The notes beneath the pieces were generated by a model. It did not search any database. It worked only from the letters and a program-made list of their open reading frames with translations, and was not told the origin of the DNA. This document shows, one piece after another, positions 47,501-58,561 of a DNA stretch of 64,000 nucleotides. Source of the DNA: Alitta virens (taxonomy: Eukaryota; Annelida; Polychaeta; Phyllodocida; Nereididae). The stretch is taken from NCBI GenBank assembly GCA_932294295.1, contig OW028573.1, forward strand, positions 10,001 to 74,000, written 5' to 3'. Position numbers and translations under genes: made by a program. The first letter of the stretch is position 1. Each line of letters opens with the position of its first letter.

Positions 47501-50500
47501 TAATATATTACGATTTAGTCCCTGAATGCCTGATTTTTTTCCCATTTTCATTTGGGTTTACCATTTCTCTTCCAGCTACCCGATCTGCCGTCAGTAAGTA
47601 TTTTTCTATATCAATTAATTGCATCTCATTTAACTGAACTTCCAATGATATGCTTCATAGCATTTCATAGTTTTGAACATTTTTGACATAGTTACATAAC
47701 ATTTCAAAAATACTAGACATACAACATTTGTAAATAACATCAGTTGAACAAGTATATATGATATATAAATATCAAATATGTTTGCATATCATTCACAAAG
47801 TACACCACTGAACATCAATGACAACTTATTTACATAACATATCATACATAATATGAAAATACAATAACATAGTTTCAAACAAACATGTTTAACATAACAC
47901 CTGAAAAAATATGTATTGGTCATATATATCGTCTGAACAGTACAGACACATTTTTGATATATAACATAACAATCAGTCATAATTTTCTAATGGAATTCAT
48001 AATACATTATTACCACATATTTCATCCAAAAAAAAAACAACAACACCAATGTTTGAACATTACCAAAACTTCTGGCTTCTTGGTTCAAATCGTCTAGTGA
48101 GAACATATGTTGTCGTTCCTGTTACAATGGTGTATACATACTGTCGTATCAATGGTTAAAATGAACCAATTATGTTATATTAGCTGGTGGAACTGACGCC
48201 ACACCTGGAACGGGAGCAACTCAGGGTATGTGCATGAGACAAGGGAGCAGCCAGTTTTCCACTTTTGATATCACCTTTCCGTTATTTCTTCGAATGAACT
48301 TCCCAGAAAATTTATTTCATCCACTGTTGACCCAATTTTGTTTGTCTATCACCACAATCCTAGCACTGTTTTGATCAGTTTTTTGTTGCGTTTTTTGCTG
48401 CCTAAAAAATTGTCAAACATTCGAATCATGCTTCTAGCACTAATTGATTGATTAGAGTACACACAGATACACTGTACATACATTCTTTATTATACAATAC
48501 AGTTTCCTATTTCCTGAGATCCTCTTAATCTCACATTTTTTAAATTTTATTGCTATCACACAATTACTACAGTTACAATCACTCAACATTTTACTCTCAA
48601 CACAATTATTTAGTTTTCCACAATGACACTTAAGCATTTTAAAGTAGGGAGAGATGGGCATTATGTGACTTGGGATACACTGAGTTAATATTGATATCCA
48701 TTTTTATATTTTAGTTTGATTCTCAAGAGTATTGTTGAAAGCGAAATTACTTTTGTACCTCAAAATATCTTTTTACCTGAAATGACAAGTCTCCATTTCA
48801 CAAATGCCTCACTCTGCCTCAGATCGATTTGTTATCGCTTGCGAGTTGTGAAAATGATTTTGGTGGATGTGATGTTTTATTGTGTGTGTTTAAATATTGC
48901 TGCTTATAATACATCTAGTGGTTGCCTTTTCAAACTGTTTAGAATGCGACTAATATTTTATTTTCATTGATAAACTTAATTTTAGCTGGTATAACAGGCG
49001 CTGCTACAACACCGACTGGTAGGTTAATAAAGAAACAACACGAACAAAATGGGTGGAACGCATTTTGACGGGCTTGCCTGCACTTGGTTCGATGGGGCTC
49101 TTTTGGTTGATTTACGAATCCTGAGTTTATCTGCATTTTAGACAATTGTTTAGTTCTCTATTTTGGCTCTTTTTGGCATACCACTAGAAAAAATGACAAA
49201 AAAAGACAACTGAAATAATGATTCATTACTTTTGGATGATCAACTTTAATTATGTACCTTTGTCTCTGATGCAACAGGAATTGGTAAATTTATATTTGAT
49301 CTATATTATTTTTGCTTGTTCCTACGAAATCATGATTAGGATCTCTCGTTAATCTCCTAGTTCAGCTCCTTTCCCCACCTTCCCCTGACCTTTTCTCATA
49401 AGCATGTTCTACCAGAAACCTTCCTGATTCTGGAGTTTGGAATCTATCTAGATCTAGATCAGGTAGATAGTCTATACAGACCACACTGCATCCAAACCCT
49501 GCAGATCTACCTCATGTACCCTAGAGTATCCTCAGAATCATCATGATTTCGATATATATACATATATAATATATGTATATATTTATACAGCATGTCACCT
49601 GTTTTAAACATGTCATGTTTATGGCAAAATCCTGCATCCCAACTTAACTTCAGCATGTTTACATGTTATGGCTCTTCAAGGTACAATTGTGTGTATCATG
49701 TGCCTCTGGCGGATCCAGGGGGGTGGGGCATTGGGACGTTGACCCCCCCCCCCCCCCCGTACCAGTCTTAATTTCTATCACAGGCCTATAAAATGACTGA
49801 CAGGGACATATAGCAGTTATGCTTTTGCCCCCATAGAGTCAGGGCTGGATCCGCCACAGTCATGTACATACCTATCTATGTACACTATCTTTCTGAGTCT
49901 CTTACTATTTGTATTTTATACTGTGTGATCGCTGAACTATACCATGCTTTTGTGATGCATGTACTTGTTTGATTTACATGTAACAATCACATGTGTATGT
50001 TTGTTTGTTTGAAAATGTGAGCACGTGTACAGTAAGCACCCCAAAATGGGGTACGTGGTATGTAACACATATATTAGTAATTCTCACAATTTAATTCACA
50101 TGTATTGCATGCAGTAACCTCACAAAACAACAAACATATTTATTCAGTAATATACATGCTGGTAACACAAATATCAAATTCATGAACAAGGTAACAATAA
50201 TATTTGTCATTTTTTACGGAGGAACCTTATTAATAAAGGTGCCACCCGTTTGCAATGTTACTCCTTGACAAAATTTTGTGCCAATGAAAGAAATGATATA
50301 AACTTAATATACGTAAAATTAAAAAAAATCTCATCACAGGAATATGTCATTATGTAGAGTGTATATTTATAGCATGAGATTTTCCAGTCATTTAACATAA
50401 ATTGGTGTATTTACCTTTCAATGAAATTGTGGAAATCAAGTATGACGATATCTGCTATCATCATACAGCATTTCTATCAAAATTACAACTTTATTTTAAC

Positions 50501-50960
50501 TGACTAGAACAATTATAATATATAAGTACAATAATATGAGTTCATAAATGAAGTTTTATCATACTTATTTTTCTCATAGCACCAACAACTGGCAGCAGAG
50601 GAACTCCAGGTGAGACTTTATAATTTCTCAAAATTATAATAAATCGACATGTTCAACGTATGACATTGCGACTCCGGCCATAAGATTTAGAATGAGATAT
50701 TTCTAAACAGCAACACAATTTTTTATTACAGGAAGTTGCACAACCACCTACAACGTTACGAGGAACGAGGAGTTTATATGCATTGTATGCTATTTGACGG
50801 ATGGAAGTTAAATATTTATGCTTTAGTTTAATGTGTCAATCATATTCAATTCTTTTTATTTTCATTCATTTATTTTTATTTTCAGCTTGGCTCTTCAGCA
50901 GTGGCATCATCCATGATTTTGATATTTCTTTCATCTTGTATTGTGTACTTTTTGAGATAA
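44226..50960 (+). CDS. Secreted or GPI-anchored FN2-PAN/apple protein with mucin-like stalk, 10 coding exons, ~286 aa
   Basis: Predicted exons: 44226-44533 (ATG at 44230), 45743-45811, 46754-46984, 47576-47593, 48184-48225, 48986-49018, 49278-49283, 50580-50609, 50732-50784, 50886-50960. All junctions but the last are phase 1; the last is phase 0; the coding sum is 861 nt. Domains: signal peptide (MTLGRLFGALCAACCLATSL), one fibronectin type II module (residues ~45-95), a Gly/Thr linker, a PAN/apple-like module with six Cys, then a Thr/Ala/Gly-rich stalk made of five tiny exons, an NVT glycosylation site, and a hydrophobic C-terminus (SSMILIFLSSCIVYFL followed by Arg and stop) that looks like a GPI signal. 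FN2 and PAN modules usually bind carbohydrate or matrix proteins, so a surface or extracellular binding role is inferred. An AATAAA lies at 51010. The gene is not recognised by name. Confidence 0.75.
46171..46355. mobile_element. Inverted-repeat MITE (TTACAGC family), copy 2, in an intron of the FN2-PAN gene
   Basis: The ends TACAGCCAATTTCGTAAACT and (inverted) TTACAACCAATTCCATATAC both run into TTGGAAA, as in the copy at 34713-34865. It also shares the internal AATTCCCAATGGTTAAG-like segment. More diverged than copy 1. Confidence 0.65.
46754..46984 (+). CDS. PAN/apple-like domain exon
   Basis: A single phase 1-1 exon of 231 nt encodes a complete module: VCYTTAVANTNSLGG, LACQNACSAATSCVGLDFD, GTCYLHNDATRFG, and a closing QPCS. 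Six Cys and the C-x3-C...C-x-G-x-x-F pattern fit PAN/apple. The phase 1-1 borders are typical of shuffled extracellular modules. Confidence 0.8.
46985..50579. other. Introns of the FN2-PAN gene
   Basis: AT-rich introns between the stalk exons, containing the hAT-like element at 49704-49859. Additional tiny stalk exons could be hidden here. Confidence 0.5.
47576..50609 (+). CDS. Stalk region: five tiny phase-1 exons (18, 42, 33, 6 and 30 nt)
   Basis: Exons 47576-47593, 48184-48225, 48986-49018, 49278-49283 and 50580-50609 each have AG before and GT after, a length divisible by three and phase 1 at both ends, so any can be skipped without a frame change. They encode pieces such as TGGTDATPGTGATQ, AGITGAATPT and APTTGSRGTP, rich in Thr, Gly, Ala and Pro. 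The 6-nt exon is the least certain. Confidence 0.6.
49704..49859. mobile_element. 156-bp hAT-like MITE with 8-bp target duplication
   Basis: The ends CTCTGGCGGATCCAG and CTGGATCCGCCACAG form inverted repeats. The flanking octamers TCATGTGC (49696-49703) and TCATGTAC (49860-49867) match at 7 of 8 positions, the hAT duplication length. A 16-bp C run lies inside. No coding capacity. Confidence 0.8.
50732..50960 (+). CDS. C-terminal exons of the FN2-PAN gene: GPI-like tail, with an alternative soluble end
   Basis: Exon 50732-50784 spliced to 50886-50960 gives NVTRNEEFICI followed by LGSSAVASSMILIFLSSC and IVYFLR-stop, a small-residue stretch followed by a hydrophobic tail as in GPI-anchored proteins. 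If the donor at 50785 (GTATGC, weak) is not used, the frame reads on to a stop at 50809-50811 (CYLTDGS), giving a soluble form. Confidence 0.6.
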
Positions 50961-51015
50961 AATAATTATTTTTGTAATATAGATTTATATTATTCCATAT
51001 TTTTTTTGTAATAAA

Positions 51016-52688
51016 CTTTTTGCTTATAAAATGTGTACAGTACTTTTATTATTACATTATTATGTCAATGTAGAGTTTGTGTAAGTCGTTGACATATTTT
51101 GTGTACAAAATTTGATTTGCCTTTTTTGGACATTGTCTTTCTATGATTAACATTCTGTGGCGTTGGTCAGGCATTCAGTGCATGATCAGAGAATGCAAAA
51201 ATAAATTTCCTCCACATGTAATTGTTCAACAACACTCAACAATTTGTGAATGGATCTAGTAATCAGTAATTTGAAATATGGTTTCCTGGTTTGGGAATAG
51301 ACGAAACCCATTTTACGACCATTTAGCAATTAAGACTTCATCACAGTTTGTATCATTGCGTATTACCTAAATCATATCCTGTTCATTACAGTGGATACCC
51401 ACATTAACACCAGTTAAAAGTACCGTGGCCCAGAAGTACAAAGTAGTGACCAAAACAGATATTACTACTTGCGCCCTATTTCATTGTTATTGCATGCCAA
51501 TTACAATCTGTTTGCAATATTTCCCTTTAGTGCATTAGCCTACTATAATACTAATAAAGATTTTGTTGTCCGTTTAAAATAAGCCTATCTGGTTTGTAGT
51601 CTATACTATTGCCAGTATAGGTCCTGTAACCTGTCCCCACCAGAAACGAATCACATGGCACTTATGTGAAATTCGCTCCATCTTCCTCCCTTAAAAAACG
51701 AACTCACTGAACCGTGCAGCATTCATGGTAATTTATGCACAACAACGATTTTTCTGAGCAACAACGGGTTTTTCGCGCGCAGCAACGTTTTTCTAGCACA
51801 ACAATAATTTTCAACCGTGCAGCAACACCACCACTTTGTATTTCTGGGCCACAGTATGACAACAAAGAATTTGACCCACACCAGACACTATGAATTGTGG
51901 TTGGTTCTGTTTCTGGCGTTGCAACTCTTGCGTGTCCTTATTTTTAAGATTCTAGACGTCTGATTGGTAGAGGCCGTAAAATTAATTATTTTGTATTCGC
52001 GATGACGGTGTATGATCATTGTTGTCTAAATTGAAGTCATAGGTTATTGTGCTTTGGTCTTTGGTGATTGGACATGATCTTTTATACTATCTTCAGTTGT
52101 TTTGCAACTTGTCAAAGTTTGTCTTATGCCTGTTGTACCACTCTTTAAAGATCACCCTGTGCAACTACCTATGATCAATTTAAGATAACTTACGACTGTT
52201 GGTGACCAGTTTAGAGGTCGCCAGGTTAACCAGTTGCACAGTCATACAAGATTATCTAAGACCATCTGAGATCAATGACTTGTTGCAAGATTGCTAAAAG
52301 ACTTCTAAAAGAGAGGTGAAGACTTTCACTAGTAGGTTGTCTTGTCTTAAGTTGTTGTAAGGGCTAGTGTGACTGGGGCTTTAAATGATGCCAATTGAAA
52401 TTAGCTTTGAACAATGACTTCTCCGATGCAGATAGGTTTTCACTAGTTCTCTGTATATTTCCTGAATGTGTTGAACTACCATAGTTAAATATTATGTTTT
52501 TCTGTAGGTCTTTGTTCCGGGTGATTCTGTATCATTTATATGCTCATATAAATTAATTTGACTTCCTAATTGGATTATATACTGACACACTGACACTGTT
52601 CTGATTCATCAAAAAATAAGCAGCATTTCGTGTCCATGTGATTCATAAACACAAATAAAAACACAACAATAGACTCAAATTCTATTGG
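51016..52688. other. Intergenic DNA between the FN2-PAN gene and the minus-strand gene
   Basis: Convergent 3' ends flank this stretch. It holds the TIR element at 51423-51854. No gene was seen. Confidence 0.6.
51423..51854. mobile_element. 432-bp TIR element with TA target duplication
   Basis: The ends CCGTGGCCCAGAAGTACAAA and (inverted) CTGTGGCCCAGAAATACAAA form inverted repeats of about 26 bp, flanked by TA. The interior repeats CAACAACG-like words; no transposase frame was seen. Confidence 0.8.
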
Positions 52689-53539
52689 TTTATTGACAAC
52701 CAATTGTCATCTTTGTATATATATAATAAATTATAAATAAATAAATAACTTTCTTGACTATAACACAATTTCTGTCGTTTTAACATGCAGATTTCCCACA
52801 GTAAAATGTACACCAATAATTGGAGCACATAGAGAGGCTTTCCGAGCATTTTTTAAATATAATTTTTTTTGACTGGGTGTTAAGTCATATTAAATAGCCT
52901 AATTTCTAACCTGGATATTCACATTTTGAAAGCTAATATTCAACAACAAATGAATACAATATTTAGAAAAATTTAAACTTAATTAAGAAATTTCTTTTGT
53001 CACATTTTTCACCCAGTCACGTTGTTAAAAAATGCTCGCCAAAGTTTGTACACGAGTTTAGCTGCAGTAAGAAAATTCGAGTATATACATTCAAAAAACG
53101 TTTTGTGCCTGAGACAAAAGTTCCAAAGATAAAGTGTTATAAGGTAAGTACAAATATATAAAAATAAATAAATAAGTAGTAAAATCAGTAAACAAAAAAC
53201 TCTTCAAAAATATAATTGGTTATATAAAAGTAGAACTTACTGTGATCAAATAAATTATAATATATAAATTAGATATAAATTATTAGAAAAATGCATTGTC
53301 CATGGAGATCTGTTATTATAAAGTATTTGTGGTTAGTACAATTGACATTTGGCCCCTTATTCACCTTGTGACATTTTCAAATTTCACTCACTGAGCCAGT
53401 TTTGTGCCTACATAATTAGATTTAATTTGAGCAATATATCTATAAAGTTATATGTGACCAGTAAAAGGAATAAATATAGTACTCTGTTTTAGCTGCCTGA
53501 GTAGTACCTGAAGATCACTTGTGAGTGGAAGCCCTAGGT

Positions 53540-53582
53540 ATAAATTACATCTAAAATTACATCTAAAATTACATCTAAATAC
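53540..53582. repeat. 3 x 14-bp tandem repeat
   Basis: Three units of TAAAATTACATCTA, in the probable 3' UTR of the minus-strand gene. Confidence 0.9.
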
Positions 53583-53914
53583 AAGTGAATGATAATTCTT
53601 AAGCACTAAGATTACTCTAAAATATCATTAATTTAGATTGAAAAATGTCATGAAAACTAAAAATCACAGGCATAGGAATGGCTAAAAACGGAGCAGAATT
53701 ACCTATAACTTCATATTATGATAAACAATAAAATTGAGCAACATGTATCACCACATGGGATGAATGATTCACCCATGAAAAAAGTACAAAACTGCAAAAT
53801 ATGCAATGTCCCTGAAGAATACCCTTGAGATTAACTGTGACAGATACCTGTCAGTTACTCATGTTCATAAAAAGACATGAGTAAAATAAATAAGTAAATC
53901 TAAATGTCTTCTGT

Positions 53915-56665
53915 TCAGCAGCTTTGTAGAAAATGATTGACAATGCATTTCACCGTTTGGAGCTTGCTTTCACTGGTCTAGAAAAAAAGAGAAAGAATTA
54001 TTTTAAATGATTATCAAATAAGAATAAGATGGCACAGCAACTAATGAAACAGAAATAAAGATCTTGGCTCCTGGAGCATGATTGCAATTTCGACAAAGCA
54101 TTTTTTAACATTGTGACCGGGCGACAAACTTGCTTTCCAGTGAACAATTCTTATTACCCAAAGGCATATTTTTCAAAATTATATTCGCTGGGGGACAGAA
54201 ATCGACTGGTTAAAGGCATTCTATTTAAAAAATAATTGCATTGTTGCTTGTCGCCCACTCGAAACATGCTTTATTATCATATTTCAATTCAGGTGGAGCT
54301 TTCGACATATTGCAGAAACAAAATTTATCACACTTTGCTTGGTAATTACAATATTGAGATATGATATTATTCCAAGTAATATGCCATATCAGTACAACAT
54401 CTCCCAGCCTCATTAACATGGGATACATGCAAGACCATATTACTGTTAGACTGGTCCAACATGCCATCCGGTCCAACATGCCATACGGTCCAACATGCCA
54501 TCCGGATCATATTAATGTGTCATCCATTACTTAGAAATAATTTATGACTTACCAGTTCACTAGAGCCACAGCTTGCTCCTGTCGTCAATACTGATTCTGA
54601 GCAGTTTTGATAGACCTGAAAAACACAATCGATGAAAATTTAATTAACCGAATCACTGATCGAAGATGCAACACAATGTCCAGTTAGTTATGCACTATGT
54701 GCAAACATAGTCATGATTTCTTTTCCTTTAGGGTCAGCAGAAGTAGTCCTAATGTGAAATATCCCACCTAAGGATGTGATCAATTAGCTAAAGATGTGAT
54801 AAACTAGATATGATGTGTTAAAGTGTCTAAAGACCTCCAGATCTATTATGGATATGGGATATTTAATATGTTAATGCCTCAGCATGATGCCGAAGGCAAC
54901 TATGTCATATAAAATGAAGGTAATGCATATACATACATGGCCAAATGTGCCACGTGCGTTTTCCATGCATTTTGATAAACCCATGCATGGTTTTTGCCTC
55001 ATTATAATTAGCTAAACACCATGCATTTTCCATGCGTTTATCCTTCTCATGGAAAACGCACGTGGCACATTTGGCCATTTATATATAATATAATTGTTGC
55101 TTTTTGCCATTTTAACACGTTCTCCATCCAAAGGGGAGAAAAAGTAACAGGGCCTATAGCGGGCACTACGACTGTAGTTCATTAAAAAGAAAACAATAAG
55201 ATGACGTCACTACTCCATTGTTGCATGGAAGACGTAACACTCCTTATTATGTACGACCATCAGCACAACTGCAATTTGGTTAACTTATTATTAACAGGTA
55301 ACTTACCTCAGGCCAGGAATGGCCAAAGCAGGAGTTGAATTGCTCATTAAGCATATCTTTGATGCAACTCTGTTGTGAGATGTCTTCGTCAGACTTGGTT
55401 GAGTTGTCTAAAGACATCGGTTGGGTGGCGTTGATCGATTCCTCAGTTGGTTCAGACGTGACTGTACCATCGGTAGTATAGTCTATGCATTCGTCATCAT
55501 AATCGCCCGATCCATCAGTAGAATCGGTAGTATCGGGTGATTCTGTGGAATCGGAACCACTAAAGTCGTTGATCGGACTTGTATTTGGTCCAGACTCTGG
55601 GGTACTTCTTCGTCCAAGCAAGGTATGCTCTATGTTGAATACGAGATCCCGCAAAAGGCAAACTTCACGGAATTGGAATTGTTGCAGATTGTACGCTTGC
55701 TTGCTGCAAATGTTTTCAAAACCTTTCTTGTCCTCAGGACTGTAATTGAGAATTTTACATGAAATATCGGGGATAAGTTGTTCCAGTTTCCACAAAATAT
55801 CTAGCATCTCCTTGTCAGTAGTTGCAGACTTTAGTTTGTTGTCAACTTTGGATCTGTAATTTGCCAGCGTAAGAAGTGCGTTAGGGATCATCACCTCCTG
55901 AAAATTATAATAGACAAAGTTGAGTCCACTTTTACAGGTACGTACATGTAGTGTCATTTTATATGCAGAAGCATCTGGTCCCTACACTCAGCGACATTGA
56001 AATTCGTCAGGACATCGAGATAAGCCGCTTAAAGTAAAGTGTAATTAACACTTATTAGATGGCTTTCGGGGCTATATAATAGTTTTGTAGCAAATCATGA
56101 ACTTGCAAGGTGTATAATTATGTTTTAGCATGTTTAGGGGGGTGGCGAATCTCTATGTCGTGGCGAATTTCAATGTCGCCTAGTTTATGATGAGTTAGCC
56201 ATGATTGTTATTAATTGCAATTAATAGACATTTGTCATGTTGTGCCAAATCATGACAGGTATGACTTACAATTTGATTTATGACCACTGTGCTTGTCCAC
56301 CTCATCAAAAATGACGAGTAATTTGTATAAACTTTATCACTTCTCAATTTTCTCAGTTTATCCAAGACCAATGACTAAGCTTTATTCTGACTCAAAAATC
56401 CAATTCTCACAATTCATTTGAGAATATATTTCAAGGTCACGATAATGCTTTGACATCATTTCTCTGTCATTTTACTTCCTAAATACTGATAATGTATGCA
56501 GAGCTCGCATAGCTATGTTGTTGAAGCAATGATAAAACATATCAATGAATAAATTCCCTCTTATCTCTACATGCTTTCTGCTTCTCTTTCAATGAGATGG
56601 ATTATTAATGAATAAGCTCTAATTTTTTACTACTACTACTACTACTACTATACTACTACTACTAT

Positions 56666-56697
<32 letters not shown>

Positions 56698-56791
56698 GAG
56701 CTGCTACTACTACTACAACTACTACTACTACTACTTGAGCTGCTACTACTACTACAACTACTACTACAACTACTACTGCTACTACTACTTA

Positions 56792-56865
<74 letters not shown>

Positions 56866-56935
56866 GAGCTGCTACTACTACTACAACTACTACTACAACT
56901 ACTACTACTACAACTACTACTGCTACTACTACTTA

Positions 56936-56999
<64 letters not shown>

Positions 57000-57357
57000 G
57001 TCACAATGTTGAAGTTAGAATTCATTCATAATTACCTCAAGTGTTGGTAGTTTTCCCATACATGTCTGCAAACAATTAAACAAAATGTCATGTAGTATAA
57101 GTGTATGTTGCATACTTTAACACAATAGCATTTTAAATCAAATTGATGATAAGCTGTAATTACCTCATTCAGGTAATCCTTTTCAGTGTCAAAATCTAAA
57201 TCTTGAGGGTCGGCAGTCGCAAAGTCGGGCACCCCTAAAGCGATCGGAGCTCCACCACATGGATTACATTCTGGATGGGTAACCGATGGTGTTGGCATGG
57301 AGTAACACAAGGATACAAATGCTGCCAATATTAGGCATAGAGAGTTCTTCCACAAAT
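53915..57357 (-). CDS. Secreted Cys-containing protein with acidic Ser/Thr linker, five exons; initiating exon not found
   Basis: Predicted coding exons, reading on the minus strand: 57357-57164, 57065-57036, 55897-55307, 54615-54553, 53977-53915. Each has AG/GT borders, all internal junctions are phase 0, and the stop is TGA at 53917-53915. There are ~312 residues from the first complete codon. The N-terminus is a signal-peptide-like LWKNSLCLILAAFVSLCYS, but it has no ATG: the exon follows a TCTTTCAG acceptor and begins with two bases of a split codon, so the start lies in an upstream exon I could not locate. A helical part with four Cys follows (NALLTLANYRSKVDNKLKSA...CKIL...ENIC...EVCLLRD), then an acidic Ser/Thr/Asp linker with N-glycosylation sites, then a C-terminal segment with six Cys (QQSC, NSCFGHSWPE, YQNC, GASC, VKC, LQSC). 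Not recognised; a small extracellular factor or haemolymph protein is possible. Minus-strand AATAAA at 52694-52689. Confidence 0.65.
54453..54503. repeat. 3 x 17-bp tandem repeat
   Basis: Three units of GGTCCAACATGCCATMC, in the last intron of the minus-strand gene. Confidence 0.95.
54936..55078. mobile_element. 143-bp foldback MITE, second family member
   Basis: Inverted arms of ~50 bp start CATGGCCAAATGTGCCACGT, as in the 77-bp element at 24197-24273, but with a larger centre (CATGCATGG...CCATGCAT). The 77-bp copy looks like a deletion derivative. It lies in intron 3 of the minus-strand gene. Confidence 0.85.
55307..55897 (-). CDS. Main exon of the minus-strand secreted-protein gene
   Basis: At 591 nt (197 codons, phase 0 at both ends) it carries most of the protein: a helical segment with three Cys (CKIL, NICSK, EVCLL), the acidic linker (SGSDSTESPDTTDSTDGSGD) and the first two Cys of the C-terminal segment. 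The open frame extends further at both sides but crosses clear splice sites (TTTTCAG|GAGGTG and TGAG|GTAAGT). Confidence 0.75.
55898..57035. other. Intron 2 of the minus-strand gene
   Basis: Noncoding except for the trinucleotide array at 56629-56996. Confidence 0.65.
56629..56996. repeat. (CTA)n trinucleotide array, ~368 bp
   Basis: Long CTA array with interspersed CAA, GCT and GAG variants arranged as a higher-order repeat (blocks with AGAGCTGCTA recur). It ends about 40 bp from a coding exon border. Confidence 0.97.
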
Positions 57358-58561
57358 CTGAAAGAGCAGCAACAATATGAGTTTACTGAAATAAGACTAA
57401 CAATTGTCAGGGTAATTTTCATTTCCAATTCGCTCTGATTCCTTGAGCTTTATTGCACAATGAGAACAAAAAATTAACAATTTAATTTCATGCATAATAA
57501 AAGGCTGGCATTAACGAAATAATGCATTTGCCCCAAGGTCACGATAATGCTACTTTTATTTTTATTTTTGCTTTCATACTGTTATTTTTTTTAGCTTTAT
57601 ATTTATTTCCTAATTGGTTTTTGGATTTAGCTGAATTTTTTTAAAATAAAGCTATCTTACTATCTTACAATTTTGATTTTCTAATCATGAGGAATCGAAC
57701 CTAGAACTCTGTCAGGGGCTAACTAATGCTTTAACCACTGGGCTGTTGTTAATAATAGTGTGTCATGACCAAGTTTATTTCGGCATTCATTACAAAACAC
57801 TTTTCAGTTATGCGAAAATACGCAATGAGTGAGTGCCAGTATTGGGGATTCCCCCATTTGCACGTATATATGGCGATACCTATGACGTTTAGTTCAGGCC
57901 AGTATATGACAGTTGCCTAATGCAGAATTGTTTAGGTAAGCAACTCTGACAACGTGCTTCTCAATAACTTGTGACAATGACGTTTACTATTAATATTCAA
58001 AAGGTTAGGTAAAATGGAATTTTCCCAGTAAACTGTAAAACATACAATTATACTAGAAATTAAGTAAATATTGCCGCCATTAATGCAACAAACTTAGAAT
58101 TGAGAAATGTCCGATAATATATAGTTGGGTTTTGAACATGGTCTGCAGTGCAGCAGTTTAACCATTCATAAATAAAAATATAATTGTAATTTCTTAATAA
58201 TTCATAAGGTTTACTAAATGAATGAATCTGTGATGTTGAATAAATGATTAAATTACACTAAAATGAGCACCACCCCCCCCCCCCCCCCACCAAAAGTTTA
58301 AAATTTCCTAAATACACAGTAATGCATGCACTATTACTATTCAGAAAATCAACAAAAAATTACCAATTCTTGGTAAAGATAAGCACATAAATATTGCAAT
58401 ATTTACAGAATTAAGTTTGGTGGCACGTTTGCAATGGATACATTGAGCTATTGTACATAGTGCAGCTCTGACAGTTAATTTAGCCAGCAGAGTCTACCCC
58501 AGACACTAACTAGGAAAATAAAATATTACATTTTTTTCTAAGTCCCTTACAGGGCATAAAC
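57358..58561. other. Region upstream of the first recognised exon of the minus-strand gene
   Basis: It should contain the exon with the initiating Met, or lead toward it, but no donor with the required phase 1 and a preceding ATG was found. A C run lies at 58271-58288. Confidence 0.45.

Noticed and set aside
57066..57163. Continuation of the minus-strand reading frame past 57164 (VITAYHQF...)
   Set aside because: A clear GAATGAG|GTAATT donor ends the exon, and the phase fits the next exon at 57065-57036.
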